A DNA stretch of 63,834 nucleotides from Candidatus Ventrousia excrementavium (lineage in GTDB: Bacteria; Bacillota; Clostridia; Oscillospirales; Butyricicoccaceae): assembly GCA_018714845.1 (NCBI GenBank), contig DVMR01000051.1, positions 1 to 63,834 of the forward strand, in the 5' to 3' direction. The notes beneath the pieces were generated by a model that was not told the DNA's origin, did no database searches, and saw only the letters and a program-made list of their open reading frames with translations. Below are positions 34,160 to 42,798 of this stretch, one piece after another (within the stretch, counting starts at the first letter, position 1; every line of letters starts with the position of its first letter). The position numbers and the translations under genes are program-made.

Positions 34160-34356
34160 ATCAATCCCCCCGCGCTGGCCGATGCGAACTGATAATAACC
34201 CGCTATTGCAGGTGGGTTGGCTCCCAGCCCTTTTAGGCGCTCCCAACGTCCGTCCCGGGACGGGAGGTCTGCACCCGGGGGCTGAAGTCCGCCATCCCGT
34301 TTTATCACTTTGTAGGTTAAATATAGTGCCGCTGTCGCACCGCGCAGGGGGATTTT
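34160..34356 (-). ncRNA. ssrS: Structured RNA, probable 6S RNA
   Basis: A gene-free, about 195-base GC-rich segment that folds end to end. A 13-bp closing stem pairs 34163-34175 with 34342-34354, a second stem (GGTGCGA with TTCGCATC) follows, then a bubble containing TATATTTAACC, a TGATAA/TTATCA helix and a GC-rich apical arm with a CCGTCCCGGGACGG hairpin. Length, rod shape and central bubble fit 6S RNA, which sequesters the sigma-A RNA polymerase. Two positions are G-U pairs on the minus strand but A-C mismatches on the plus strand, and the good terminator lies on the minus side, so minus is transcribed. Identity by structure only. Confidence 0.55.
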
Positions 34357-34363
34357 TGCCGTT

Positions 34364-34654
34364 TTACTCCTCGGGCATCTCGTCTTCGAAGGTCTCTTCC
34401 AGACGTTCGCTGAAAATCTGGAACATTTCGTCCAGCTCGTCCTCGTCGTCCAGGGTGACGAGAATCTCTTCACCGTTCTCCTCTTCCGACTTCATGATGA
34501 TGAGCTCATAGCTTTCCTCAAGCTGCATTTCAGCCGGGATAAAGGCAAAGTAGGTATTGCCGTTGTACTCTAATGTATCGAGATGCTCAAGCTCGAGCTC
34601 GTTGCCGTTCTCATCAGTCAGGGTGACGTAGTCGTTGCCGTACTCTTCGCTCAT
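34364..34654 (-). CDS. DUF1292 family acidic protein
   Basis: A 96-residue, strongly acidic protein with the DUF1292 pattern: VTLTDENGNELELEHLDTLE (about 10-29), TYFAFIPAE near 34 and ELIIMKSEEENGEEILVTLD near 50-69. Common in Firmicutes next to yqgF/alaS-type genes; function unknown. GGAGG precedes ATG and a promoter is at 34702. Confidence 0.9.
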   Translation of the reverse strand: MSEEYGNDYVTLTDENGNELELEHLDTLEYNGNTYFAFIPAEMQLEESYELIIMKSEEENGEEILVTLDDEDELDEMFQIFSERLEETFEDEMPEE

Positions 34655-34701
34655 AGGGTACCTCCAGTCCGGGCGTTTGCATGGCCCTGTGTCTTGTATC
34701 T

Positions 34702-34730
34702 ATTATACGCCAAAAGACTGTAAAATCCAA
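34702..34730 (-). promoter_or_regulatory. Promoter of the DUF1292 gene
   Basis: Minus strand: TTGGAT, 17 bases, TATAAT, about 48 bases before the start. Confidence 0.6.
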
Positions 34731-34764
34731 TCCCTTTTTGCACCTTTTTTAATAAAAACAATAC

Positions 34765-34793
34765 TTGACATTGGCTATGCAGCCTGATATAAT
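34765..34793 (+). promoter_or_regulatory. infC-rpmI-rplT promoter
   Basis: Consensus TTGACA, exactly 17 bases, consensus TATAAT. The strongest promoter seen in the window, as expected for a ribosomal operon. Confidence 0.9.
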
Positions 34794-34799
34794 ATTTGA

Positions 34800-34931
34800 G
34801 ACAAGAAAGCAGGATGAACCGTCCTCACCCTCATGGATTAAGAAAGGGTCAACAATGATTTTCCGGTGCGCTGCGGGCGTACCTGGTTTTTGTTGAAACG
34901 GACGGCTCAGACCGCCCGTTATTTATTTTTT
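34800..34931 (+). promoter_or_regulatory. infC operon leader with attenuator-like hairpin
   Basis: About 140 transcribed bases before infC. At its end a hairpin (AACGGACGG…CCGCCCGTT, one mismatch) runs into ATTTATTTTTT, a terminator directly ahead of the ribosome-binding site. This is the layout of the L20-binding infC leader of Firmicutes, where free L20 promotes premature termination. Autoregulation is inferred from that precedent. Confidence 0.6.
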
Positions 34932-34945
34932 AGGAGGTGCTCCCT

Positions 34946-35464
34946 ATCAGCAAACTGGACCATCAGATCAACGAAGAAATTCGTGATAAGGAAGTCAGGC
35001 TCATCGACGAAGACGGCGGACAGCTGGGCATCGTGCCGATTGAAGAGGCGCAGCGTGTTTCAGCCGAAAAGGGCCTTGATCTGGTCAAAATCGCTCCCAA
35101 AGCTGAACCGCCTGTCTGCCGCATCATGGACTACGGCAAGTTCCGCTTTGAGCAGGCCAAAAAGGAAAAGGAAGCCCGCAAAAACCAGCGCATCATCGAA
35201 ATCAAGGAAATTCGTCTGTCCGCCAAGATTGACGTGCACGATTTTGAAGTTAAGGCAAAAGCCGCGCAGAAGTTCTTGAAAAACGGCGACAAGGTCAAGG
35301 TTTCGGTGCGTTTCCGCGGGCGTGAAATGGCGCATACATCCATCGGCCTGAACGTGCTCAAGCGTTTTGCGGAAACCTGCGCCGAGTTCAGCACTGTGGA
35401 AAAGGAGCCCAAGCTGGAAGGCCGCCAGATGCTGATGTTTTTAGCACCCCTTAAAAACCAATAA
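34946..35464 (+). CDS. infC: Translation initiation factor IF-3
   Basis: A 172-residue factor that binds the 30S subunit and checks start-codon pairing. HQINEEIRDKEVRLIDEDG at the start, ICRIMDYGKFRFEQAKKEKE-like segment near 55-72, and the C-terminal domain with VKVSVRFRGREMAHT near 115. No ATG, GTG or TTG stands at a suitable place: AGGAGG (34932-34937) is followed at 8 bases by ATC (34946), and the only in-frame GTG (34937) is inside the ribosome-binding site. Non-canonical AUU/AUC starts are an IF-3 hallmark allowing self-control. Confidence 0.93.
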   Translation: MSKLDHQINEEIRDKEVRLIDEDGGQLGIVPIEEAQRVSAEKGLDLVKIAPKAEPPVCRIMDYGKFRFEQAKKEKEARKNQRIIEIKEIRLSAKIDVHDFEVKAKAAQKFLKNGDKVKVSVRFRGREMAHTSIGLNVLKRFAETCAEFSTVEKEPKLEGRQMLMFLAPLKNQ

Positions 35465-35503
35465 AAGCAGGCTTGCCTGCACAAAAGAGAGGAGCCATAC
35501 CCC

Positions 35504-35704
35504 ATGCCGAAGATAAAGACCCATTCCGGCGCCAAAAAACGCTTTTCCGTCACCAAAACCGGAAAGATCAAAATGTCAAGCATGAACCGCCGCCATGATA
35601 TCAAAGGCTGCAAGACCCCCAAGCGTAAACGCCAGCTGCGCAAGGCCGGCTATGCCGGTTCCGCCACTGCGCCGCAGCTCAAGCGGCTCATCCCCTATAA
35701 ATAA
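35504..35704 (+). CDS. rpmI: 50S ribosomal protein L35
   Basis: 66 residues, very basic; [20 protein letters not shown] at the start and a KR-rich centre are diagnostic of L35, a late-assembling large-subunit protein. GAGAGGAG precedes ATG. Middle gene of infC-rpmI-rplT. Confidence 0.97.
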   Translation: MPKIKTHSGAKKRFSVTKTGKIKMSSMNRRHDIKGCKTPKRKRQLRKAGYAGSATAPQLKRLIPYK

Positions 35705-35727
35705 GATTGACAGGAGGCTTTTGATAG

Positions 35728-36081
35728 ATGGCTAGAATCAAGGGCGCGATGATGACGCGCAAGAGAAGGAAAAAGGCAATTAAGCTCGCCAAGGGCTATT
35801 GGGGCTCTAAAAAGAACCATTATAAGCTGGCCAATGAACAGGTCATGAAGTCGCTCAAATACGCTTATGTCGGCCGCAAGCTGAAAAAGCGTGACTTCCG
35901 CCGCCTGTGGATCACCCGTATCAGCGCCGCCTGCAAGCAGAACGGCATCAACTATTCGCAGTTTATGAACGGCCTGAAGAAGGCCGGTGTCACCCTTAAC
36001 CGCAAAATGCTGTCTGAGATTGCTGTCTCGGACAAAGCCGCTTTCACTGCTCTGGTCGCTCAGGCCAAGGCGGCTCTGTAA
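35728..36081 (+). CDS. rplT: 50S ribosomal protein L20
   Basis: A 117-residue early-assembly 23S rRNA-binding protein; [39 protein letters not shown] and the C-terminal globular domain with [19 protein letters not shown]. In related bacteria L20 also represses its own operon through the leader. Followed by a terminator. Confidence 0.97.
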   Translation: MARIKGAMMTRKRRKKAIKLAKGYWGSKKNHYKLANEQVMKSLKYAYVGRKLKKRDFRRLWITRISAACKQNGINYSQFMNGLKKAGVTLNRKMLSEIAVSDKAAFTALVAQAKAAL

Positions 36082-36090
36082 AGCCTGTTC

Positions 36091-36121
36091 AGCGCCGGAT
36101 GCGATAGCATCCGGCGCTTTT
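36091..36121 (+). terminator. Terminator after rplT
   Basis: A 12-bp perfect stem (AGCGCCGGATGC) with a GATA loop, then TTTTGCTTT. Confidence 0.88.
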
Positions 36122-36269
36122 GCTTTGTCCGGTGGCCCGGCTGAAGCCGGGATGTTTTACGGTTTGTTGTCGTTTTGGCGTTCTGGTGTGCAATTATGCA
36201 CGTGCTTTCTTTTTCTGCACAGGGTGTGAAATGTTTATTCCCCGGACTTATTTCCGATGAACACAGGGG

Positions 36270-36299
36270 TTATCCACATTTTCCACAGAGTTATCCACA
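36270..36299 (+). promoter_or_regulatory. Three tandem DnaA-box-like 9-mers
   Basis: TTATCCACA at 36270-36278 and 36291-36299 are exact DnaA boxes; TTTTCCACA (36279-36287) between them has one mismatch. They lie in a 276-base intergenic region between rplT and comM. AT-richer sequence follows. Not called an origin because dnaA, dnaN or parA are absent; could titrate DnaA or regulate comM. Confidence 0.65.
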
Positions 36300-36357
36300 G
36301 ATATTATGTAAACTCAGCGGTAAATCAGTGTATAAACCCTGTGTATACTTTAAGGCG

Positions 36358-37875
36358 CTACTGTTTTTCCGTATCGAAAGCGCGAAACTGAATGGCTTCG
36401 GCCAGGTGGCCTGCACTGATATTCTCCTGCCCGTCCAGGTCAGCAATGGTGCGCGCAACCTTTAAAATACGGTCGTAAGCGCGGGCGGTCAGTCCCATGA
36501 CATCAAAAGCGCGCTGCATCAGTGTCTTTCCGGCCTCGTCCAGCGCGCAGAACTGCGCCATGCGCGCCGGCGTCAGCGTGGCGTTGCAGGTCACTTCCGT
36601 GCCGGCGTAACGCGCGGTCTGGCGGGCGCGTGCCGCGTTGACCCGGGCGCGGACAGCGGCTGAGCTTTCGGCCGGCGTGCGCTCACGCAGGCTTTCAAAG
36701 GCCACCGGCGCGACATCGATGTGCAAGTCAATACGGTCGAGCAGCGGACCGGATAGGCGCTTGCGGTAAGCGCGCACGGACTGCTCTGTACAGGTGCACG
36801 GGCGGGTCGGGTGGCCGTAGTAGCCGCATTTGCAGGGATTCATGGCGCAAACCAGCATGAACCTGCTGGGATAGGTACAGCTTCCCGAAACGCGCGAGAC
36901 CGTGATGCAGCCGTCCTCAAGCGGCTGACGCAGCACTTCAAGCGCGTCGCTGTGATATTCGGGCAGCTCGTCGAGAAAGAGCACGCCATTGTGGGCCAGC
37001 GAGATTTCGCCCGGCCGCGGTGTACGGCCGCCGCCGGCCAGTCCGGCTGCCGAGACTGTGTGGTGCGGGCTGCGGAAAGGCCGCTGCGTCACCACGGGGC
37101 GCCCTTTTTCCAAAAGTCCGGCCACCGAATAAACTTTGGTCACTTCAAGAGCCTCTTCGCGGGTCATGTCAGGCAGAATGGACGGCAGGCGGCGCGACAA
37201 CATGCTTTTGCCCGAGCCGGGTGAACCGATAAGCAACACATTGTGCGAACCCGCAGCTGCAATCTCGAGCCCCCGTTTGACGTTTTCCTGCCCCATGACG
37301 TCGGAAAAATCCAGTCCCTGCGGCACGGCGTTTTCAAAGGCGACCGGCGGCTGCGGCTCGATGCTCTTTTGTCCCAGCAGGTGCGCGGCCAGTTCGCGCG
37401 CGTGATGTACCGGATAGACCGTCAGCCCCTCGGCAATGGCGGCCTCACAGGCGTTGTCCGCAGGCACAAAAATGCTTTTCATCCCCATTTCACGCGCACA
37501 CAGCGCCATGGGCAGCACGCCGTTTGCAGCGCGTACCTCGCCCTCGAGCGACAGCTCACCCAGCATGCAGCTGTCTTCGGGCGGCAGGGGAAGCTGGCCC
37601 GACGCCGCCAAAATTCCCGCCCAGATGGGCAGGTCATAAATGGGCCCTTCCTTGCGCAGCTCGCCAGGCGCCAGGTTGATGGTGATGCGCCGTGCCGGGA
37701 ACTGAAAGCCGCAGTTTTTGGCGGCAGCGCGCACGCGGTCCTGCGATTCGCGCACCGACGCGCCGGGCAGGCCGACGATGTCAAGCCGCGGCAGGCCGCC
37801 CGAGAGGTCACACTCGCAGATGACCAGGTGGCCCTCTATGCCGGTCAGACCGGTGGAATTGACCTTTGCTACCAT
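36358..37875 (-). CDS. comM: YifB/ComM family AAA ATPase
   Basis: A 505-residue Mg-chelatase-like AAA+ protein. N-terminal Lon-protease-like domain (about 1-190; VECDLSGGLPRLDIVGLPG-like region near 22-40), P-loop LLIGSPGSGKSMLSRRLPSI near 215, FRSPHHTVS near 265, Walker B GVLFLDELPEYH near 295, and a zinc-type CKCGYYGHPTRPCTC cluster near 350. In Gram-negatives ComM is the branch-migration helicase that extends recombination after DNA uptake; with comEC in the window this suggests transformation capacity. ATG 37875 follows AAGGGGTG. Confidence 0.9.
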   Translation of the reverse strand: MVAKVNSTGLTGIEGHLVICECDLSGGLPRLDIVGLPGASVRESQDRVRAAAKNCGFQFPARRITINLAPGELRKEGPIYDLPIWAGILAASGQLPLPPEDSCMLGELSLEGEVRAANGVLPMALCAREMGMKSIFVPADNACEAAIAEGLTVYPVHHARELAAHLLGQKSIEPQPPVAFENAVPQGLDFSDVMGQENVKRGLEIAAAGSHNVLLIGSPGSGKSMLSRRLPSILPDMTREEALEVTKVYSVAGLLEKGRPVVTQRPFRSPHHTVSAAGLAGGGRTPRPGEISLAHNGVLFLDELPEYHSDALEVLRQPLEDGCITVSRVSGSCTYPSRFMLVCAMNPCKCGYYGHPTRPCTCTEQSVRAYRKRLSGPLLDRIDLHIDVAPVAFESLRERTPAESSAAVRARVNAARARQTARYAGTEVTCNATLTPARMAQFCALDEAGKTLMQRAFDVMGLTARAYDRILKVARTIADLDGQENISAGHLAEAIQFRAFDTEKQ

Positions 37876-38032
37876 ACTTTCACCCCTTGCGCGCATAAAG
37901 CGCGGGATTTTGTTTTTTCTGCCTGATTCAAGCATACATGATTTAAAGTTTTTTGACAAATCTTTTTTTGCAAAAAATGTTCCGGTCCGCAAAAAACCCT
38001 GTGATTTTTCCTGTTTTTCTCGAAATTATGTG

Positions 38033-38061
38033 TTTACAGACCCGATTTTATTTGATAGAAT
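38033..38061 (+). promoter_or_regulatory. PFOR promoter
   Basis: TTTACA, 17 bases, TAGAAT, about 60 bases before the ATG at 38124. Confidence 0.65.
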
Positions 38062-38123
38062 ATATGAGGTATAGCGTTTATTATCCGAGCCACACCGGAA
38101 CTATAAAGGAGGAAGATCCCCGT

Positions 38124-41100
38124 ATGGTAAGAAAAATGAAAACGATGGATGGCAACAACGCCGCCGCGCATGTTTCATATGCGTTCAGCGAAGTTGCAGC
38201 CATCTATCCCATCACCCCGTCCAGCCCCATGGCGGACCTGGTGGATCAGTGGTCGGCCAACGGCCTGAAGAACATCTTCGGCAGCACCGTCAAGGTCGTC
38301 GAGATGCAGTCCGAGGCCGGCGCGGCCGGCGCCGTTCACGGCTCGCTGGGCGCAGGCGCCATGACGACCACCTATACCGCCTCACAGGGCCTGCTGCTCA
38401 TGATTCCCAACATGTACAAGATTGCCGCTGAGCAGCTGCCCGCCGTCTTCCATGTTTCGGCCCGTACCGTTTCGACCCACGCCCTCAACATCTTCGGCGA
38501 CCACTCCGACGTCATGGCCTGCCGCCAGACCGGCTTTGCCATGCTGTGCGAGGGCAACGTGCAGGAAGTCATGGACCTGGCTCCTGTCGCTCACCTGGCC
38601 GCTTTGTCGGGCAAGGTGCCTTTCCTCAACTTCTTCGACGGCTTCCGCACCAGCCACGAGCTGCAGAAAATCGCCGTCTGGGATTTTGAAGACCTGAAGG
38701 ACATGTGCGACATGGACGCCGTCGCAGCCTTCCGCCGCAGCGCGCTCAATCCTGAGCACCCCGCCATGCGCGGCAGCCACGAAAACGGCGACATTTTCTT
38801 CCAGCACCGCGAAGCCTGCAACAAGTTTTATGATGCTCTGCCCGCTGTTGTTGAAAAGTACATGAACAAGGTCAATGAAAAGCTGGGCACTGACTATAAG
38901 CTGTTCAACTACTACGGCGCACCTGACGCTGACCGCGTCATCGTCGCCATGGGCTCGATCTGCGACGTGGCCGAAGAAGTCATCGACTATCTCAACGCCC
39001 ACGGTGAGAAGGTCGGCCTTATCAAAGTCCGCCTGTTCCGTCCGTTCTCGACCGAGCATCTGCTGGCCGCCATCCCCGCGACCTGCAAGAAAATCGCTGT
39101 CCTCGACCGCACCAAAGAGCCCGGTTCGCTGGGCGAGCCCCTGTACCTCGACGTCGTCTCGGCCCTGGCCAACGCCGGCAAGAACGACATCACGGTCATC
39201 GGCGGCCGCTACGGCCTCGGCTCGAAGGACACCCCGCCGTCCTCGGTCTTTGCCGTTTACACCGAGCTGAAGAAGGACGCTCCGCGCCGTCAGTTCACCA
39301 TCGGCATTGTCGACGATGTCACCTATCTGTCCCTGCCCGAAGAGCCCGCGCCCGAGACTGCTCCGGCCGGCACCATTGAGTGCAAGTTCTGGGGTCTGGG
39401 CGGCGACGGCACCGTCGGCGCCAACAAGAACTCCATCAAAATCATCGGCGACCACACCGACAAGTATGTGCAGGCCTACTTCCAGTACGACTCCAAGAAG
39501 ACCGGCGGCGTCACCATCAGCCACCTGCGCTTCGGCGACAAACCCATCAAGAGCTCGTACTATATCAACAAGGCTGACTTTGTCGCCTGTCACAACCCGA
39601 GCTACGTCACTCAGGGCTTTAAGATGGTCAATGACGTCAAGCCCGGCGGCGTGTTCATGATCAACTGCCAGTGGAACCTCGAAGAGCTCAACCGCCACAT
39701 GAGCGCCGAGGCCAAGCGTTATATTGCCAAGAACAACATTCAGCTGTACACCATCAACGCCATCGACCTGGCCCGCGAAATTGGTATGGGCAAGCGCACC
39801 AACACCATTTTGCAGAGCGCTTTCTTCTCGCTCGCCAAAATCATGCCCGAAAAAGAGGCCATCCAGTACATGAAGGATGCGGCCACCAAGTCCTATTCCA
39901 AGAAGGGCATGGACATTGTCGAGATGAACCACAAGGCCATTGACGCCGGCGCCACCGCCTACGTCAAGATCGACGTGCCGGCCGACTGGGCCAATGCTGT
40001 CGACGAGCCGGATACCACCGTCCTCAAGGGCAAGCCTGAGCTGGTCAAGCAGGTCAAGGAGATCCTCTTCCCCATCGACAAGATGGACGGCGACAGCCTG
40101 CCGGTCTCTGTCTTTATGGATCACGTCACCGGCCAGTTCGAGCTGGGCGCTTCCGCTTATGAAAAGCGCGGCGTCGCTGTGACCGTTCCCGAGTGGGATC
40201 AGAACAAGTGCATCCAGTGCAACAACTGTGCCTATGTCTGCCCGCACGCCACCATCCGCCCGTTTGCTCTGACCGCAGACGAGGCTAAAAACGCTCCTGC
40301 TGCCGCCAAGATTGTTGATGTCAAGGCTGGCAAGGGCAAGGGTGTTTACCAGTACACCATGGCCATCTCCCCGCTGGACTGCATGGGCTGCGGCGTCTGC
40401 GTCGGTGTCTGCCCGGTCAAGGCCCTGAGCATGGTTCCGCAGGAGAGCCAGGCCGACCAGCAGGAAGTCTTTGCCTACTGCGTCGACAATGTCTCGTACA
40501 AGGCTGACATGCAGGACAACACCATCAAGGGCAGCCAGTTCAAGCAGCCCCTGCTCGAGTTCTCGGGCTCGTGCGCCGGCTGTGCCGAAACCAGCTATGC
40601 CCGTCTGGTCACCCAGCTCTTCGGCGACCGCATGTATATCTCCAACGCCACCGGCTGCTCGTCCATCTGGGGCGGCCCGGGCGCAACTTCCCCCTTCTGC
40701 ACCAACAAGGACGGCCACGGCCCCGCCTGGTGCAACTCGCTGTTCGAGGACAATGCTGAGCACGGTCTCGGCCTGTATCTCGGCCAGGAGAAAATCCGCG
40801 AGGGTCTGGCTGACAAGACCCGTGCCCTGATTGAAGTTCCCTACTGCACGCCCGAGCTCAAGGCTGCTGCTCAGAAGTGGCTGGACACCATGAACGACGG
40901 CGAGGCCAACCTGGCTGCCACCAAGGAATATGTCGCCGCTCTGGAAGAGGGCATTCTGACCGTTGACGAGGGCTTGGCTTTCCTTAACAGCGACGAGGGC
41001 AAGGCCAAGTTTGGTAACAAGCACGCTGCCATGCTCGAGAACATGCAGGCTCTGAAGGCCGCCGGCAAGCCTTACTGCAACTGCGAGGCTTGCAGCCTGG

Positions 41101-41786
41101 CTGAGGATATTCTGTCCAAGAAGGAATACCTGAGCAAGAAGTCGGTCTGGATCTTCGGCGGCGACGGCTGGGCCTACGACATCGGCTACGGCGGTGTTGA
41201 CCATGTCCTCGCATCCAACAAAAACGTCAACATCTTCGTGTTTGACACCGAGGTCTATTCCAACACTGGCGGCCAGGCTTCCAAAGCTTCCAACATCGGC
41301 CAGGTCGCGCAGTTCGCTGCCGCCGGCAAGGATGTCAAGAAGAAGAGCCTTGCTGAGATTGCCATGCAGTACGGCTACGTCTATGTCGCTCAGGTCGCCA
41401 TGGGCGCCAACCCGGCCCAGACCATCAAGGCCATCACTGAGGCCGAGGCGTATGACGGCCCGTCCATCATCATCGGCTACTCGCCCTGTGAGATGCACTC
41501 CATCAAGGGCGGCATGCAGAACTGCCAGGCTGAGATGAAAAAGGCTGTCGAGTGCGGCTACTGGAACCTCTTCCGCTTCAATCCGGCTGCCGAACCCGGC
41601 AAGCGCTTTATCCTCGACTCCAAGGCTCCGGCCGGCGGTTATCAGGAGTTCCTGATGAACGAAGCCCGCTACAGCCGCCTGACCCGCGAGTTCCCCGACC
41701 GCGCCAGCGACCTGTTTGCCAAGAGCGAGGTCGAAGCGCAGGCCCGTTATGAGCACTTGACCAAGCTGGCTGCTCTGTACGACTAA
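38124..41786 (+). CDS. nifJ: Pyruvate:ferredoxin (flavodoxin) oxidoreductase
   Basis: A 1220-residue single-chain enzyme oxidising pyruvate to acetyl-CoA and CO2 with reduction of ferredoxin, the central step of anaerobic fermentation. Domain order is complete: pyruvate-binding N-terminus (YPITPSSPMADLVDQW near 28), transketolase C-like domain, gamma domain (WGLGGDGTVGANKNSIKII near 430), two [4Fe-4S] motifs (CIQCNNCAYVCP near 697 and CMGCGVCVGVCP near 756), then the TPP domain with CAGCAETSY near 818, GGDGWAYDIG near 1012 and YSNTGGQASKAS near 1046. AAGGAGGA lies 9 bases before ATG. Heavy use of C- and G-ending codons fits a highly expressed gene. Confidence 0.97.
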   Translation: MVRKMKTMDGNNAAAHVSYAFSEVAAIYPITPSSPMADLVDQWSANGLKNIFGSTVKVVEMQSEAGAAGAVHGSLGAGAMTTTYTASQGLLLMIPNMYKIAAEQLPAVFHVSARTVSTHALNIFGDHSDVMACRQTGFAMLCEGNVQEVMDLAPVAHLAALSGKVPFLNFFDGFRTSHELQKIAVWDFEDLKDMCDMDAVAAFRRSALNPEHPAMRGSHENGDIFFQHREACNKFYDALPAVVEKYMNKVNEKLGTDYKLFNYYGAPDADRVIVAMGSICDVAEEVIDYLNAHGEKVGLIKVRLFRPFSTEHLLAAIPATCKKIAVLDRTKEPGSLGEPLYLDVVSALANAGKNDITVIGGRYGLGSKDTPPSSVFAVYTELKKDAPRRQFTIGIVDDVTYLSLPEEPAPETAPAGTIECKFWGLGGDGTVGANKNSIKIIGDHTDKYVQAYFQYDSKKTGGVTISHLRFGDKPIKSSYYINKADFVACHNPSYVTQGFKMVNDVKPGGVFMINCQWNLEELNRHMSAEAKRYIAKNNIQLYTINAIDLAREIGMGKRTNTILQSAFFSLAKIMPEKEAIQYMKDAATKSYSKKGMDIVEMNHKAIDAGATAYVKIDVPADWANAVDEPDTTVLKGKPELVKQVKEILFPIDKMDGDSLPVSVFMDHVTGQFELGASAYEKRGVAVTVPEWDQNKCIQCNNCAYVCPHATIRPFALTADEAKNAPAAAKIVDVKAGKGKGVYQYTMAISPLDCMGCGVCVGVCPVKALSMVPQESQADQQEVFAYCVDNVSYKADMQDNTIKGSQFKQPLLEFSGSCAGCAETSYARLVTQLFGDRMYISNATGCSSIWGGPGATSPFCTNKDGHGPAWCNSLFEDNAEHGLGLYLGQEKIREGLADKTRALIEVPYCTPELKAAAQKWLDTMNDGEANLAATKEYVAALEEGILTVDEGLAFLNSDEGKAKFGNKHAAMLENMQALKAAGKPYCNCEACSLAEDILSKKEYLSKKSVWIFGGDGWAYDIGYGGVDHVLASNKNVNIFVFDTEVYSNTGGQASKASNIGQVAQFAAAGKDVKKKSLAEIAMQYGYVYVAQVAMGANPAQTIKAITEAEAYDGPSIIIGYSPCEMHSIKGGMQNCQAEMKKAVECGYWNLFRFNPAAEPGKRFILDSKAPAGGYQEFLMNEARYSRLTREFPDRASDLFAKSEVEAQARYEHLTKLAALYD

Positions 41787-41820
41787 TTTCCCCGGTTTCA
41801 GCATTATATTCTGACTTTGC

Positions 41821-41853
41821 AGGGCGGTGCAGCACAGGCTGCGCCGCCCTGTT
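41821..41853 (+). terminator. Terminator after PFOR
   Basis: AGGGCGGTGCAGC / GCTGCGCCGCCCT, 13 bp with one T-G wobble, 34 bases beyond the stop codon. Weak U-tract. Confidence 0.7.
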
Positions 41854-41875
41854 CGTTCTCAATGCGGTATAGCAA

Positions 41876-41911
41876 AAGCCGCCATCCCTTCAAAGGAATG
41901 GCGGCTTTTTC
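41876..41911 (-). terminator. Terminator of the M55 peptidase gene
   Basis: AAAGCCGCCATTCC stem, perfect on the minus strand with one U-G wobble, next to the stop codon at 41920. Confidence 0.8.
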
Positions 41912-41919
41912 ATCTCTGC

Positions 41920-42717
41920 TTACAGCACAAAGCGCAGGGCGCGCAGCACATCAAACAGCTTATCTGTGTGCATAACAACGGTCTGGGCGTCTTTCTGCTC
42001 CATACCAGGGAAGAATGACACTCGATAGGCCTGCGTGTGGTCTTTGAAGTTAATCTCAAGCTCGTAATGGTCATCGAGCTTGGGCAGCGCGATATTTTTG
42101 CGGTCGCGGACCGCCTGTTCTGCTGCGGCGCGCAGCTCATCACGCACCTCGGCCGGCGTCTTCGTGATGACCGTAACGCCCCGTGCATCCTTGGTCCAGA
42201 CGGTATGCAGCCCGGGCACCAGCTCACGCGACTCGTCGCACAGCGCCTTGTCACCCGACAGCAGGACTGAGGGCACGCCCTCGAGCGCGGCGGCGCCGCT
42301 GTAGAGCATAAACTCACTGGTACGGCGGCCATTGAGCAGAATGTAATTCATGCTGCCGCGGACCGTGTGCGACATCGGGCTGCCCGGTGAGCCGGCGGCC
42401 GAGTGATATCCCACGAACATGGCGGCGTCAAATCCGCCATCCACCCCTTCGGCCATGCCATAAGGGTGGCCGCTGAAGCCGCGGATAAGCCGCACATGGC
42501 GCGGCAGCATCTCAACATCAATGTTGTTGGCTCCGCCGTGGGCATCCTTGACCAAAACCTCGTCTGCGCCGGCAGCCAGTGCGCCCTCGCACGCGGCGAC
42601 GACCTCACGCGTCATGATATCGGCATATTTGCGATATACGCTTTCCGTGCTGCGGCACTCCGTATGGCTCATCGTCCCGGCGACGCCTTCGATGTCAGCG
42701 CTGATAAAGACTTTCAT
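41920..42717 (-). CDS. M55 family D-aminopeptidase (DppA-like)
   Basis: A 265-residue zinc peptidase of the DppA family, which removes N-terminal D-amino acids such as D-alanine from short peptides. MKVFISADIEGVAGTMS with the metal Asp/Glu pair at residues 8 and 10, KDAHGGANNID near 60, IRGFSGHPYGM near 80 and GYHSAAG near 102 are diagnostic. The start is ATG 42717 with GGAGGAA 6 bases upstream. Cytoplasmic decamer in the characterised homologue. It may work with the D-amino-acid deacylase cluster 15 kb away, though it is transcribed alone. Confidence 0.92.
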   Translation of the reverse strand: MKVFISADIEGVAGTMSHTECRSTESVYRKYADIMTREVVAACEGALAAGADEVLVKDAHGGANNIDVEMLPRHVRLIRGFSGHPYGMAEGVDGGFDAAMFVGYHSAAGSPGSPMSHTVRGSMNYILLNGRRTSEFMLYSGAAALEGVPSVLLSGDKALCDESRELVPGLHTVWTKDARGVTVITKTPAEVRDELRAAAEQAVRDRKNIALPKLDDHYELEINFKDHTQAYRVSFFPGMEQKDAQTVVMHTDKLFDVLRALRFVL

Positions 42718-42798
42718 GCTGCTTCCTCCCTTTTTCCGCGTAAAGCGGTGTATTGATTCCAGAGTACCGCAGCGCAGGCGACTTGTCAAGGCCTTTGT

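Noticed and set aside
34160-34356. RNase P RNA, tmRNA or SRP RNA for the structured segment
   Set aside because: None of their core sequences (GAGGAAAGTCC, tRNA-like ends, GGAAGGAAGC) is present.
36241-36357. Chromosomal replication origin
   Set aside because: DnaA-box-like repeats are present, but dnaA, dnaN, recF, gyrA/gyrB or parAB are absent and only three boxes are clustered.
38382-41804. A 1140-codon open frame antisense to the PFOR gene
   Set aside because: It mirrors the strongly biased, G/C-ending codons of a highly expressed gene, which suppress stops on the opposite strand. It has no ribosome-binding site and its protein (long Leu/Val/Asp/Gly runs) shows no family features.
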